This document shows, in pieces, positions 55,664 to 64,000 of a DNA stretch of 64,000 bases (positions are counted from its first letter, which is position 1; each line of letters starts with the position of its first letter). The position numbers and the translations under genes were made by a program. The stretch is from the NCBI RefSeq assembly GCF_003688625.1, contig NZ_RCWY01000001.1:310001-374000 (forward strand), written 5' to 3'. Below the pieces are notes generated by a model. That model was given only the letters and a program-made list of their open reading frames with translations. It ran no database searches and had not been told where the DNA came from. The stretch comes from Sphingomonas sp. PP-CE-3A-406 (GTDB taxonomy: Bacteria; Pseudomonadota; Alphaproteobacteria; Sphingomonadales; Sphingomonadaceae).

Positions 55664-57637
55664 TCAGGAGCGCGCCTGCGCTTTCTGGGCATTGCCGGCA
55701 AGCATGGTCGCGACCATGCTTGCCGGCATCGGCCGGGCCAGCAGATATCCCTGCACCGCATCGCACCGCGTCCGGCGGAGCTGGTTGAGTTGCGCCTGCG
55801 TCTCGACGCCCTCGGCAACCGTCCGCATGCCCAGTTTCGCGGCAAGATCGATCACGGTCTGGACGATCGCTACCGAGGCCGGGCTTTGTTCGAGATCGGT
55901 GATGAACGAACGATCGATCTTGAGCGTCTGGAACGGGAATTTCGTGAGATAGCTGAGCGACGAATAGCCGGTACCGAAATCGTCGAGCGTGGTCCGCACG
56001 TGCAGGCGGTTGATCGCATCGAGCGCGGCCAGCGACGCTTCGATATCCTCGAGCAGCACCGACTCGGTCACTTCGAGCTCGAGCCGCTCCGCTGCGAAGC
56101 CGGTGGACGCGAGCGCATTCATGATCACGGTAGTGAGATCGGCCGACCGAAGCTGGATCGGCGACAGGTTGACCGCGATCTTCACCGCTTGCGGCCACGC
56201 GCTGGCGATCCGGCACGCCTCGCGGATCACCCAGCCGCCGATCGACACGATCAGCCCGGTATCCTCGGCGATCGGGATGAATTCCGCCGGCGAGATCGCA
56301 CCATGCTGCCGGTTGGTCCAGCGCAGCAAGGCCTCGCAGGACAGCACGTGTTCGCCGGCGAGATCGAAGATCGGCTGGAACACCAGATGAAACTCGCCGC
56401 GTTCCAGCGCGCCCTGCATCTCGGCGGCGAGGTCCCGCGTGCGCGAGATCTTCTCGTCCATCAGCGGTTCGTAGAAGCACATCTGTCCACGACCGCTGTC
56501 CTTGGCGCGATACAGTGCCAGGTCGGCGTTCTTCAGCAGGGTGTCGGCATCGCTCCCGTCCGCGGGCGCGATCGCGATACCGATCGATGCGTTCACCTGG
56601 AGCAGGCGGCCTTCGTGGAGAACCGGCTTCTCGACGAGCGCCAGGATGGTCTGGCCGATCGTCATCGCGTCCGCTTCGGTCTTCACCGTGCACACGACGG
56701 CGAATTCGTCGCCGCCCAGTCGCGCGACGACGCCGTCCTCGCCGAACGCCTGATCGAGCCGCCGCGCGATCTCCGCGAGCAGCGCATTGCCCGCCAGATG
56801 GCCGAACGAATCGTTGATCTCCTTGAAGCGATCGAGATCGAGCCAGTTGATCGCGAGTTGATGCTCCTCGACCGACAACCGCTGCAACCGCGCTTCGAAC
56901 TGCTCGCGGAACGCGGTGCGATTGGCGACCCCGGTCAGGTCGTCGCGGCGCGCGATCGCGGCATGATGTTCGGCGAGCGCCGCCTTCTCGCGCGACGCGA
57001 CGGTCGCCTTCAGGATGACGCCGTAGGTTTGCAGCGTGATATCCATCATCGCGACGACGAACAGCAGGATCACGATGGCCAGGACGATCTTGAGCGGCTC
57101 GAGCGATACGAGCAGACCGATCGCGAGCGGCACCGACGCGAAGCTGAGCTGCGACAGCGCGATCCACGGCCGCCCGGCATTGCGTCCCGCGATCCCCGCC
57201 GCGTAGCCGATCGTCGTCGTCACCGCGAGCAACTGCAGCACGCCGTCGTTGGTGTTGACCAGCGTGAGCAGTCCGAACGTGCCGAGCAGCGACGAATAGC
57301 CGATCGCGCCGGATCGATAGAGCCTCTCCTGGCGTCGGCCCCACGGGCCCAGCGCGGCCTTCTTGGATGGCTGGCGCTTCGCACTGCGTCGGCTCAGGCG
57401 CAGCGCATCGACGATCCGCGAGCCGGCAACCGCGGCGATCGCTATCGCGCACCCCGTCATCCAGGCGTTGCCGCTGACCAGCGCGACGATCATCGTGATC
57501 GCACTGCTGGTCACCGCGCCGATCACCAGCGATTGCGGCGATGCGTAGAGCGACTCGACCAGGGTCTCCTGCACGTAGGCCGCGATCGTCTGATCGGAAT
57601 GGCGCAACTGCCTGAGGCGGGTAATCAGACCGATCAT
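55664..57637 (-). CDS. Membrane GGDEF-EAL protein
   Basis: A 657-residue c-di-GMP enzyme. The N-terminal 205 residues hold four to six transmembrane helices (about 36-54, 60-72, 113-128, 135-150, 165-200) of a MASE-like sensor. The cyclase domain (about 232-390) has DDLTGVANRTAF and an intact GGDEF at 308-312. The phosphodiesterase domain (about 400-650) has EALLRW at 435-440, NLSPIQLRS, LEVTESVLL, DDFGTGYSSLSYL, KIDRSFI and AEGVET, so both active sites appear complete. Net activity cannot be told. It is convergent with the RpfF-like gene; in other bacteria DSF sensing lowers c-di-GMP, so a functional link is plausible but not shown. Confidence 0.88.
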   Translation of the reverse strand: MIGLITRLRQLRHSDQTIAAYVQETLVESLYASPQSLVIGAVTSSAITMIVALVSGNAWMTGCAIAIAAVAGSRIVDALRLSRRSAKRQPSKKAALGPWGRRQERLYRSGAIGYSSLLGTFGLLTLVNTNDGVLQLLAVTTTIGYAAGIAGRNAGRPWIALSQLSFASVPLAIGLLVSLEPLKIVLAIVILLFVVAMMDITLQTYGVILKATVASREKAALAEHHAAIARRDDLTGVANRTAFREQFEARLQRLSVEEHQLAINWLDLDRFKEINDSFGHLAGNALLAEIARRLDQAFGEDGVVARLGGDEFAVVCTVKTEADAMTIGQTILALVEKPVLHEGRLLQVNASIGIAIAPADGSDADTLLKNADLALYRAKDSGRGQMCFYEPLMDEKISRTRDLAAEMQGALERGEFHLVFQPIFDLAGEHVLSCEALLRWTNRQHGAISPAEFIPIAEDTGLIVSIGGWVIREACRIASAWPQAVKIAVNLSPIQLRSADLTTVIMNALASTGFAAERLELEVTESVLLEDIEASLAALDAINRLHVRTTLDDFGTGYSSLSYLTKFPFQTLKIDRSFITDLEQSPASVAIVQTVIDLAAKLGMRTVAEGVETQAQLNQLRRTRCDAVQGYLLARPMPASMVATMLAGNAQKAQARS

Positions 57638-57806
57638 GACGGCCTACATGGGAGAAGAAGGTGTAAAAGAAACGAACAAACACGCGCTGAGCGACTGAAA
57701 AAGATATTTTTTATTCGCATGCCGCGCGCAAGAGTTACGGGGCCGTATTGCCGGCATCGTTCGATCTGTCGTGGCATTCCGCGCGCGATCCCCGTACGCG
57801 CAGGTC

Positions 57807-59030
57807 ATGAACGTCAAGACCGCTGACCCGTCGATGCAACCACGCGAGTTCGTTGCCTTTATTGCCGCGCTGATGGCCGTGAACGCGCTCGGCGTGGACC
57901 TGATGCTGCCCGCGCTGGCGGATATCGGGCATCAGTTGAGCATCGCGACGGCCAACCACCGGCAGTGGATCATCACAGCGTACATGCTGGGGTTCGGGAC
58001 CGGGCAGCTCGTCTACGGCCCGCTGGCGGATCGCTATGGACGTCGCCCGATCCTGCTCGTCACGCTGGCCGGGTTCGTGCTGGCAAGCATCTTCGCGGCC
58101 GGATCCCAGACCTTCGCGGCGCTGCTCGGCGCGCGCGTGCTGCAGGGGCTGATGTCGGCGTCGACCCGCGTGCTGGCGGTTGCGATCGTCCGTGATCGCT
58201 ATGCCGGGCGACAGATGGCGCGGACGCTGTCGGTGGCGCAGATGATCTTCTTCCTTGTGCCAATCATGGCGCCGAGCCTTGGCCAGATGCTGCTGGCGTT
58301 CGGCCCGTGGCGCTTCATCTTCTATGCGCTCGCCGGTTTCGCCACGCTGGTCCTGGCATGGTCGTTCACGCGGTTGCGCGAATCGCTGCCGGTCGCGAAC
58401 CGCACGCCGCTGTCGCTGGCGGCGCTGCGCAACGGCTACACGCTGACGCTGACGAACCGGTTTTCCGCCGGATACGCGGTCGCGGCATCGATGACGTTCG
58501 GCGGCATCATCGCGTTCGTCTCGTCCGCGCAACAGATCTTCGTCGACCAGTTTCACGCCGGCGCGCGGTTCACCATCCTGTTCGCGATCTGCGCGTTCTC
58601 GATGGGCTGCGCGTCGTTCGCCAACAGCCGCCTGGTCGAGCGGCTGGGCACGCGGCTGATTTCGCAGAGCGCGGTAATCGGTCTGATCGTGCTCTCCGTC
58701 TGCCATATCGCATTGATCGCATCGGGCCTCGAAACCCTGCCGAGCTACATGGTGTTCCAGGCGTTGAGCATGACCTGCATCGGTCTGTGCGGGGCGAACT
58801 TCGGGTCGATGGCGATGGAGCCGGTCGGCGCGATCGCCGGCACCGCCTCCTCGATCCAGGGCTTCATCACCAGCGTCGGCGCGGTCATCGTCGGATCGCT
58901 GATCGGACAATCTTATGACGGCACGACCTATCCGCTGGCGATCGGCTATCTGGCGATAGGCGTCGCGGTGCTCGCGGTGGTGTACGTCGTCGAGGGCGGC
59001 AAGCTGTTCCACGCGCATCACAGCGCGTAA
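57807..59030 (+). CDS. MFS exporter, Bcr/CflA-like
   Basis: A 407-residue transporter with twelve predicted helices. FVAFIAALMAVNALGVDLMLPAL opens helix 1; QLVYGPLADRYGRRP is the MFS loop 2-3 motif A; RVLQGLMSASTRVLAVAIVRDRY in helices 4-5 is typical of drug:H+ antiporters of the Bcr/CflA group. The ATG at 57807 is preferred to the GTG at 57771 because conserved sequence begins only after it. It is divergent from the GGDEF-EAL gene across 169 bp. The substrate is unknown. Confidence 0.85.
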   Translation: MNVKTADPSMQPREFVAFIAALMAVNALGVDLMLPALADIGHQLSIATANHRQWIITAYMLGFGTGQLVYGPLADRYGRRPILLVTLAGFVLASIFAAGSQTFAALLGARVLQGLMSASTRVLAVAIVRDRYAGRQMARTLSVAQMIFFLVPIMAPSLGQMLLAFGPWRFIFYALAGFATLVLAWSFTRLRESLPVANRTPLSLAALRNGYTLTLTNRFSAGYAVAASMTFGGIIAFVSSAQQIFVDQFHAGARFTILFAICAFSMGCASFANSRLVERLGTRLISQSAVIGLIVLSVCHIALIASGLETLPSYMVFQALSMTCIGLCGANFGSMAMEPVGAIAGTASSIQGFITSVGAVIVGSLIGQSYDGTTYPLAIGYLAIGVAVLAVVYVVEGGKLFHAHHSA

Positions 59031-59056
59031 GGAACGAGACGCTGCCGCCCGGCGGG

Positions 59057-60391
59057 TCAGAGGCTCTTCGGCGCGCCCTTGACGACCTGGCCGCGGTGCA
59101 TGACGAAATCGACATGCTCGAGGCGCGTGACGTCCTGTAGCGGCGAACCCGTCACGGCGATGATGTCCGCGGTCTTGCCAGGCGCGAGCGTACCGATGTC
59201 GTCGCGCCCGAGCAGATCCGCCGCGCTCACCGTCGCCGCGACGATCGCCTGCGTCGGGGTGAGGCCGTTGCGCACCAGCAGGGCGAACTCGGTCGCGTTG
59301 TCGCCGTGCTTCGAGACGCCGGTGTCGGTCCCGAATGCGACCTTCACCCCGGCGGCATAGGCGCGACGGTGATTGGCCGCCATCGCGGCCGCGGCGGCCT
59401 CGGCCTTGACGATCGTCGCGGGGGGCAGGGCGCCACCGCGCGCCTGCGCGAGCGCGGCAACGGGTGCGATCTCGGTCGGGACGAGATAGGCGCCCTTGGT
59501 CTTGAACAGCCGGATCGTCTCGTCGTCGAGGAACGTGCCATGCTCGATCGAGTCGACCCCGGCTTCCAGCGCCGCCTTCGTCCCCTCCGCCGCGTGACTG
59601 TGCGCCGCGACCTTGCGGCCCAGACCATGCGCGGTCTCGATGATCGCGCGCATCTCGTCGGGGGTCATCGCCCGGCCGAGCCCGCCGCTGACATTCGACA
59701 GCACGCCGCCGGTGGCGGCGAACTTGATGACGCGTGCCCCCAACGCAACCTGCGCGCGGACCGCACGTCGGCATTCGTGGGGACCGTCGCACAGGTTGAT
59801 TTCCTTGGCGTGCACCGCTTCGGCAAAATCTTCGGCTAGCCCGTTGCTGCCGTCGCCATGCCCGCCGGTCACCGATATCATCTCGCCGGCATTGGTGATC
59901 GTCGGCCCATCGACGGTACCGGCATTGATCGCATCGCGCAGCGCGCGGATGCCGCGGGGATCGCCGCCGAGATCGCGCACCGAGGTGAACCCCGCGTTCA
60001 ACGTGGTCCGCGCGTTCGCGACCGCGGTCATCTCGTCGTCGAACCGATCGCGGGTCATCGCCTCGAGCCGCGCGCGCATCGGGTCGCCGCCGATCCCCCA
60101 GAGATGGACGTGCATGTCGACCAGACCCGGCAGCACGAACGCATTGCGCAGGTCGATCAGCGTCGCGCCTTGTTCCGGCGCCACGAACCCGTCGCGCAAT
60201 TCGGCGACCTTGCCGTCACGGACGATGACGGTGGTATTGCCGCGCGGCGGCTGGCCGGGTCGATCGAGCAGCGCGCCCGCCTGGATATACGTCGTCTTCG
60301 ACGGTGAAGCCTGGGTCCCGGACGGTGAATTCTGGGCCAGCGCCGGCGCGGATACGGTGGCTGCGAGCGCGATCACACATGCTTTGAACAT
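59057..60391 (-). CDS. Secreted amidohydrolase (imidazolonepropionase/Xaa-Pro dipeptidase-like)
   Basis: A 444-residue metal-dependent hydrolase with signal peptide MFKACVIALAATVSAPALAQ. The metal ligands of the amidohydrolase barrel are visible: His-x-His in VDMHVHLWG, a Lys candidate for carbamylation in VIKFAATGG, His in AAHSHAAEG and SIEHGTFLD, and Asp in FGTDTGVS. It resembles the periplasmic amidohydrolases that act on dipeptides or cyclic amides. GGGGGG stands close before the ATG at 60391. It converges on the MFS gene with a 26-bp gap. The substrate is unknown. Confidence 0.85.
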   Translation of the reverse strand: MFKACVIALAATVSAPALAQNSPSGTQASPSKTTYIQAGALLDRPGQPPRGNTTVIVRDGKVAELRDGFVAPEQGATLIDLRNAFVLPGLVDMHVHLWGIGGDPMRARLEAMTRDRFDDEMTAVANARTTLNAGFTSVRDLGGDPRGIRALRDAINAGTVDGPTITNAGEMISVTGGHGDGSNGLAEDFAEAVHAKEINLCDGPHECRRAVRAQVALGARVIKFAATGGVLSNVSGGLGRAMTPDEMRAIIETAHGLGRKVAAHSHAAEGTKAALEAGVDSIEHGTFLDDETIRLFKTKGAYLVPTEIAPVAALAQARGGALPPATIVKAEAAAAAMAANHRRAYAAGVKVAFGTDTGVSKHGDNATEFALLVRNGLTPTQAIVAATVSAADLLGRDDIGTLAPGKTADIIAVTGSPLQDVTRLEHVDFVMHRGQVVKGAPKSL

Positions 60392-60595
60392 CGAATTCCC
60401 CCCGAGCGGGGCATGCTCGTTCAAGTGCTCGGCTTCGGCAAGTCCTTGCAACCAGTATTTTGCCGCGCATCGAATACGCGCTGATCTTGATCAAATCGGG
60501 TTGGCGGCAGGATTGCCAACCGACCGGGGGCGGCTATGGTTCGTCAACCCTAACGCGCTAGCATCGTTGGGAGATACTCGATTTAGGATGCCATA

Positions 60596-62107
60596 TTGCC
60601 AACCGATCCGCAGACCACCGCGATCGTATCGACCGGTATAGCCGGGCTCGACGACATTCTGGGCGGTGGCCTGACCCCCCAGCGCATGTACCTGGTCCAG
60701 GGTACGCCGGGAACCGGCAAGACGACCTTGGGGCTCGACTTCCTGCTGACCGGGGCCAAGGTCGGCCAGACCGGGCTCTACATCACGCTGGCCGAAACCG
60801 AGGTCGAACTGCGCGCCGTCGCGGCGACGCATGGCTGGTCGCTGGATCAGCTCGAGCTGTTCGAAATGGTGCCCGCAGATGGCCTGGGCGAGGATCAGGA
60901 GCAGACCTTGCTCCACCCTAGCGAAGTCGAGCTTGGCGAGACGATTCGCGACATCATGACCAAGGTCGATGCGTTCAAGCCTGCGCGGGTCGTCATCGAC
61001 AGCCTGTCCGAACTGCGGTTGCTCGCGCAGAGCCCGGTCCGGTATCGGCGGCAGATCCTGGCGTTGAAGCATCTGTTCTCGACGCGGCAGGTCACCGTCC
61101 TGATCCTCGACGACAAGGGTGCATCGGGCAGCGATCTCCAGCTCCACAGCATCGCGCACGGCGTCATCTCGCTCGAGCAGACGCTGTCCGGGTTCGGATC
61201 GCAACGTCGTCGCCTTCACATCGTGAAGATGCGCGGCGTCCGCTACCGTGGCGGCTATCATGATTTCGAGATCGAGCGCGGCGGCCTTCGCGTCTACCCG
61301 CGGCTGATCGCGGCCGAACATGGCCGGACCTACAATGATGCGTCGGTGTCGACTGGGTCGGAAGCGCTGGATACGCTGCTCGGCGGCGGCCTCGTTCCCG
61401 GCACGGCGACGTTGCTCACCGGTCCGGCCGGCGTCGGCAAGACGACGACGTCGGTCCAGTGCATGGTCGCGGCACTCCAGCGCGGCGACCACGCGGCGTA
61501 TTTCCTGTTCGACGAGCGCCTGCCGACGCTGATGAAGCGCAGCGCCGCGCTCAACCTCGACATCCAGCCGTTCATCGATTCCGGCCAGCTGAAGATCCGC
61601 GCGATCGACCCGGCCGAGATGTCGCCGGGCGAGTTCGCGGATTCGGTCCGCGCCGCGGTCGAGGAGGATGGCGCGCGCGTGGTCGTGATCGACAGCCTGA
61701 ACGCGTATCTGCAATCGATGCCCAACGAACAGTTCCTGACGCTGCAGATGCACGAGATGCTGACGTATCTGGGGCAGGAGGGGGTCGTCAGCCTGCTGAT
61801 CCTCGGCCTGCACGGCATGATGGGCGACGTCCGGCAGGACGTCGACTTGAGCTATCTGTCCGATTCCGTCGTCCAGCTCCGCTATTTCGAGGCGCAGGGC
61901 GAGGTCCGTCAGGCCATCTCGGTCATCAAAACGCGCACGGCACGGCACGAACGGACGATCCGGGAGTTTCAGATAGGGAGCAACGGTTTGCAGGTCGGCG
62001 AGCCGTTGCGCGAGTTCCAGGGCGTCCTGACCGGCGTTCCGACCTTTTCGGGCGAAGGCAAGACGTTGATGGCCAGCAAGATGGGTTCTTTGGAAGAGCA
62101 TGGCTGA
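60596..62107 (+). CDS. KaiC-family double-domain RecA-like ATPase
   Basis: A 503-residue protein with two KaiC domains. CI has Walker A GTPGTGKT at 36-43 and ITLAETEVEL at the catalytic-Glu position. CII has Walker A GPAGVGKT at 276-283 and VVVIDSLNAYLQ as Walker B. Aligned to Synechococcus KaiC, the autophosphorylation pair Ser431-Thr432 corresponds to Ser419-Tyr420 (DLSYLSD). TTG at 60596 is taken as start with AGGA 7 bases upstream; an ATG at 60588 is out of frame. It overlaps the hybrid kinase by 8 bp. No kaiA or kaiB lies in the window. KaiC homologues of non-cyanobacteria are linked to stress responses; a clock role is not implied. Confidence 0.88.
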   Translation: MPTDPQTTAIVSTGIAGLDDILGGGLTPQRMYLVQGTPGTGKTTLGLDFLLTGAKVGQTGLYITLAETEVELRAVAATHGWSLDQLELFEMVPADGLGEDQEQTLLHPSEVELGETIRDIMTKVDAFKPARVVIDSLSELRLLAQSPVRYRRQILALKHLFSTRQVTVLILDDKGASGSDLQLHSIAHGVISLEQTLSGFGSQRRRLHIVKMRGVRYRGGYHDFEIERGGLRVYPRLIAAEHGRTYNDASVSTGSEALDTLLGGGLVPGTATLLTGPAGVGKTTTSVQCMVAALQRGDHAAYFLFDERLPTLMKRSAALNLDIQPFIDSGQLKIRAIDPAEMSPGEFADSVRAAVEEDGARVVVIDSLNAYLQSMPNEQFLTLQMHEMLTYLGQEGVVSLLILGLHGMMGDVRQDVDLSYLSDSVVQLRYFEAQGEVRQAISVIKTRTARHERTIREFQIGSNGLQVGEPLREFQGVLTGVPTFSGEGKTLMASKMGSLEEHG

Positions 62108-64000
62108 CGTGGAAGACCGTGTTCTGATTCTGGCGCCGCGCGGTAGAGATGCCACGATTGCCGCGGACCTGCTCGGCCGTAACACGATCCAATCCTATGT
62201 CTGCGCGGACCGGGCGGAGTTGCTGGCGGAAATTCGACGGGGCGCGGGTGCGGTCATGCTGACGGAAGAGGCGCTGGCGGGGCATGACTCGTCGGGTCTG
62301 TCGGAATGGGTCGCGACGCAGCCGACCTGGTCGGATATCCCGTTCGTGGTGCTGGCCAACGGCGCGCCTGCGCCGCGAACGACCGCCGCGAGCGATCGCC
62401 TGGCAAATCTCGGCAATGTCGTCCTGCTGCAACGGCCTTTGCATGCCGAGGCGATGCTGGGCGCGATCCGATCGTCGCTGAAGGCGCGGCGACGCCAATA
62501 TGAGGTGCGCGATGCGGCTATGACGCTCGAGCGCGCGGTGGTCGATCGCACCGCAGAGCTGGAAGCGGCGCGGGAAAGTCTCACAATCGCGCTCGACGCC
62601 GCCGGCATGGGCAGTTGGGATATCGACTTCACCACCGGCACCGCGCGGCGGACGGCGCGGCACGACGAGATATTCGGCTATCCGACGCGGCGTCCGACGT
62701 GGAACATCGATGATTTTCTCGGCTTTGTCGACGTTTCCCAGCGAGGCCGTATCCGGGCGGACTTCGACGCCGCGCTGGACTCCGGCATGCTGGATATCGA
62801 GTGCTCGATCACCGCGGCGGACGGCTCGCAGAAGTGGATCGCTGCCAAGGGGCGCGTCACCTACGGCCCCGACGACAAGCCGTTGCGGATGACCGGCGTC
62901 GTCTCGGACGTGACCGACAAGAAGGAGGCCGACGCGCAACTCGCGCAGGCGCACAAGATGGATGCGATCGGCCAGCTGACCGGCGGCGTCGCGCATGATT
63001 TCAACAATCTGCTGACCCCGATCGTCGGCAGTCTGGATCTCGTCCGCCGTCGGCACAAGGACGACGAGAAGACGCAGCGCATGGTCGCGGGCGCGCTGCA
63101 GGCCGCCGAACGCGCGGCGACGCTGACGCAGAGACTGCTCGCGTTCGCGCGAAAGCAGGCGCTGCAGCCCAAGGCGGTTGATATCGGTGCGCTGATCGAT
63201 GGCATCGTCGATCTCGTCCGGCGTTCGCTCGGGCCGACGATCACCGTGGTTCTCGAAGTGCCGCGCCATCTGTCGTCGGCGCGGGTCGATCCGAACCAGC
63301 TCGAGCTCGCGCTGCTCAACCTCGCGATCAACGCGCGTGATGCGATGCCGGGTGGCGGTCGGCTGATCCTGACCGTCGCGGAGATCGTCGTCGACGACCG
63401 GAACGCCGTCGGTCTCGACGCCGGCCGTTATATCCGGCTCACCGCGCAGGATACCGGCACCGGCATGGATCGCGCGACGCTCGCGCGCGCGACCGAACCC
63501 TTCTTCTCGACCAAGGGCGTCGGCAAGGGAACGGGCTTGGGCCTGTCGATGGTGCACGGTCTGGCCGCGCAATCGGGCGGCATCCTGCACCTCAGGAGCG
63601 AGCCCGGCGTCGGGACTGCGGTCGAGCTCTGGCTACCGGCGACCGACGAAGTCGCGAGCGATGCGGCCGATAGTCAGGGCGAGCCGGCACCGGCGCGGCA
63701 TGCCGCCAAGATCGTGCTGGTCGACGACGAGGAACTGGTCCGATCCGCGACAGCGGAGATGCTGCGCGATCTGGGGTATGTCGTGACCGAGTTCGGGTCG
63801 GCGAGCCAGGCGCTGTCGGCGATCCGTTCGGGGATCGATGTCGACATGCTCGTCAGCGATTATCTGATGCCCGGGATGACCGGCGGCCAGCTGATCACCG
63901 AAATGCGCGCCAACGGCATCCGGCTGCCGACGCTGCTGGTTACCGGGTATGCGGCGGCGGGCGACGATGTCCCGACCGATGTCATGCGACTGGGGAAGCC
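62100..64000 (+). CDS. Hybrid sensor histidine kinase (truncated by window edge)
   Basis: Open from ATG 62100 to the right edge (633 residues). An N-terminal receiver-like domain (about 1-125, RVLILAPRGRDATIAADLL) has LTEEAL where a receiver would have its Asp, so it is probably a pseudo-receiver. A coiled coil (about 130-155), a PAS domain (about 158-285, SWDIDFTTG to VVSDVTDKKE) and a HisKA domain with His299 in GGVAHDFNNLL follow. The ATPase boxes are NLAINARDAMPGGG, DTGTGMD and GTGLGLSMV. The C-terminal receiver begins KIVLVDDEEL and has phospho-acceptor Asp587 (VSDYLMPG). It is soluble, with no membrane helix. It overlaps kaiC by 8 bp, so the two are co-translated and probably act together. 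Confidence 0.92.
   Translation, partial: MADVEDRVLILAPRGRDATIAADLLGRNTIQSYVCADRAELLAEIRRGAGAVMLTEEALAGHDSSGLSEWVATQPTWSDIPFVVLANGAPAPRTTAASDRLANLGNVVLLQRPLHAEAMLGAIRSSLKARRRQYEVRDAAMTLERAVVDRTAELEAARESLTIALDAAGMGSWDIDFTTGTARRTARHDEIFGYPTRRPTWNIDDFLGFVDVSQRGRIRADFDAALDSGMLDIECSITAADGSQKWIAAKGRVTYGPDDKPLRMTGVVSDVTDKKEADAQLAQAHKMDAIGQLTGGVAHDFNNLLTPIVGSLDLVRRRHKDDEKTQRMVAGALQAAERAATLTQRLLAFARKQALQPKAVDIGALIDGIVDLVRRSLGPTITVVLEVPRHLSSARVDPNQLELALLNLAINARDAMPGGGRLILTVAEIVVDDRNAVGLDAGRYIRLTAQDTGTGMDRATLARATEPFFSTKGVGKGTGLGLSMVHGLAAQSGGILHLRSEPGVGTAVELWLPATDEVASDAADSQGEPAPARHAAKIVLVDDEELVRSATAEMLRDLGYVVTEFGSASQALSAIRSGIDVDMLVSDYLMPGMTGGQLITEMRANGIRLPTLLVTGYAAAGDDVPTDVMRLGK

Noticed and set aside
62100..62480. 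KaiB-like domain at the N-terminus of the hybrid kinase
   Set aside because: The first 125 residues read as a receiver-like fold (RVLILAPRGRD, later VVLLQRPLHAEAMLGAI) and show none of the KaiB thioredoxin-like motifs.

Overview
The window looks like a chromosomal segment of a high-GC alphaproteobacterium of the Sphingomonas type. Four TonB-dependent receptors lie in 64 kb. Genes are packed with ATGA/GTGA overlaps. There is a glycan-degradation locus built on a TonB receptor with a tryptophan-halogenase-like gene, a complete-looking aerobic cobalamin block, a KaiC/hybrid-kinase pair and an RpfF-like gene. I see no rRNA, tRNA, CRISPR array, insertion sequence or phage gene. The assignment rests on gene content and style, not on a database search.

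Layout. 1-478: the end of a TonB receptor. 649-8648: an OmpR-type two-component system divergent from a heavy-metal-type RND efflux operon (adaptor, pump, outer-membrane factor). 8662-11936: a degenerate retropepsin-like protein and a TonB receptor. 12292-28129: a carbohydrate locus. A minus-strand GH27-GH30 pair and a FadR-type regulator face a plus-strand series: TonB receptor, DUF6445-like protein, tryptophan-halogenase-like flavoprotein, GH2, three GH43-type enzymes. The enzyme set (endo-beta-1,6-galactanase type GH30, exo-beta-1,3-galactanase type GH43, GH2 beta-galactosidase, GH43 arabinofuranosidase candidates, GH27) fits type II arabinogalactan as substrate. FadR-consensus operators sit before both arms.

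28200-42928: cobalamin. The cobalt uptake genes cbtB-cbtA follow a cobalamin riboswitch. A second, textbook cobalamin riboswitch precedes cobW-cobN-cobG-cobH-cobI-cobJ-[cobK reversed]-cobL-cobE-cobM-cobB-cobF. cobG, cobF and cobN mark the aerobic, late-cobalt route. cobA, cobS, cobT, cobQ and the nucleotide-loop genes are not in the window.

43030-54390: a membrane diguanylate cyclase; an iron-type TonB receptor operon with DUF3649, PepSY and DUF3325 proteins; cytochrome b561; a processive-type GT2 glycosyltransferase; an SMP-30 lactonase; a cupin and a Gfo/Idh/MocA oxidoreductase.

54724-64000: an RpfF-like crotonase (candidate diffusible-signal-factor synthase) converging on a membrane GGDEF-EAL protein; an MFS exporter; an amidohydrolase; a double-domain KaiC homologue overlapping a hybrid histidine kinase that runs off the right edge.
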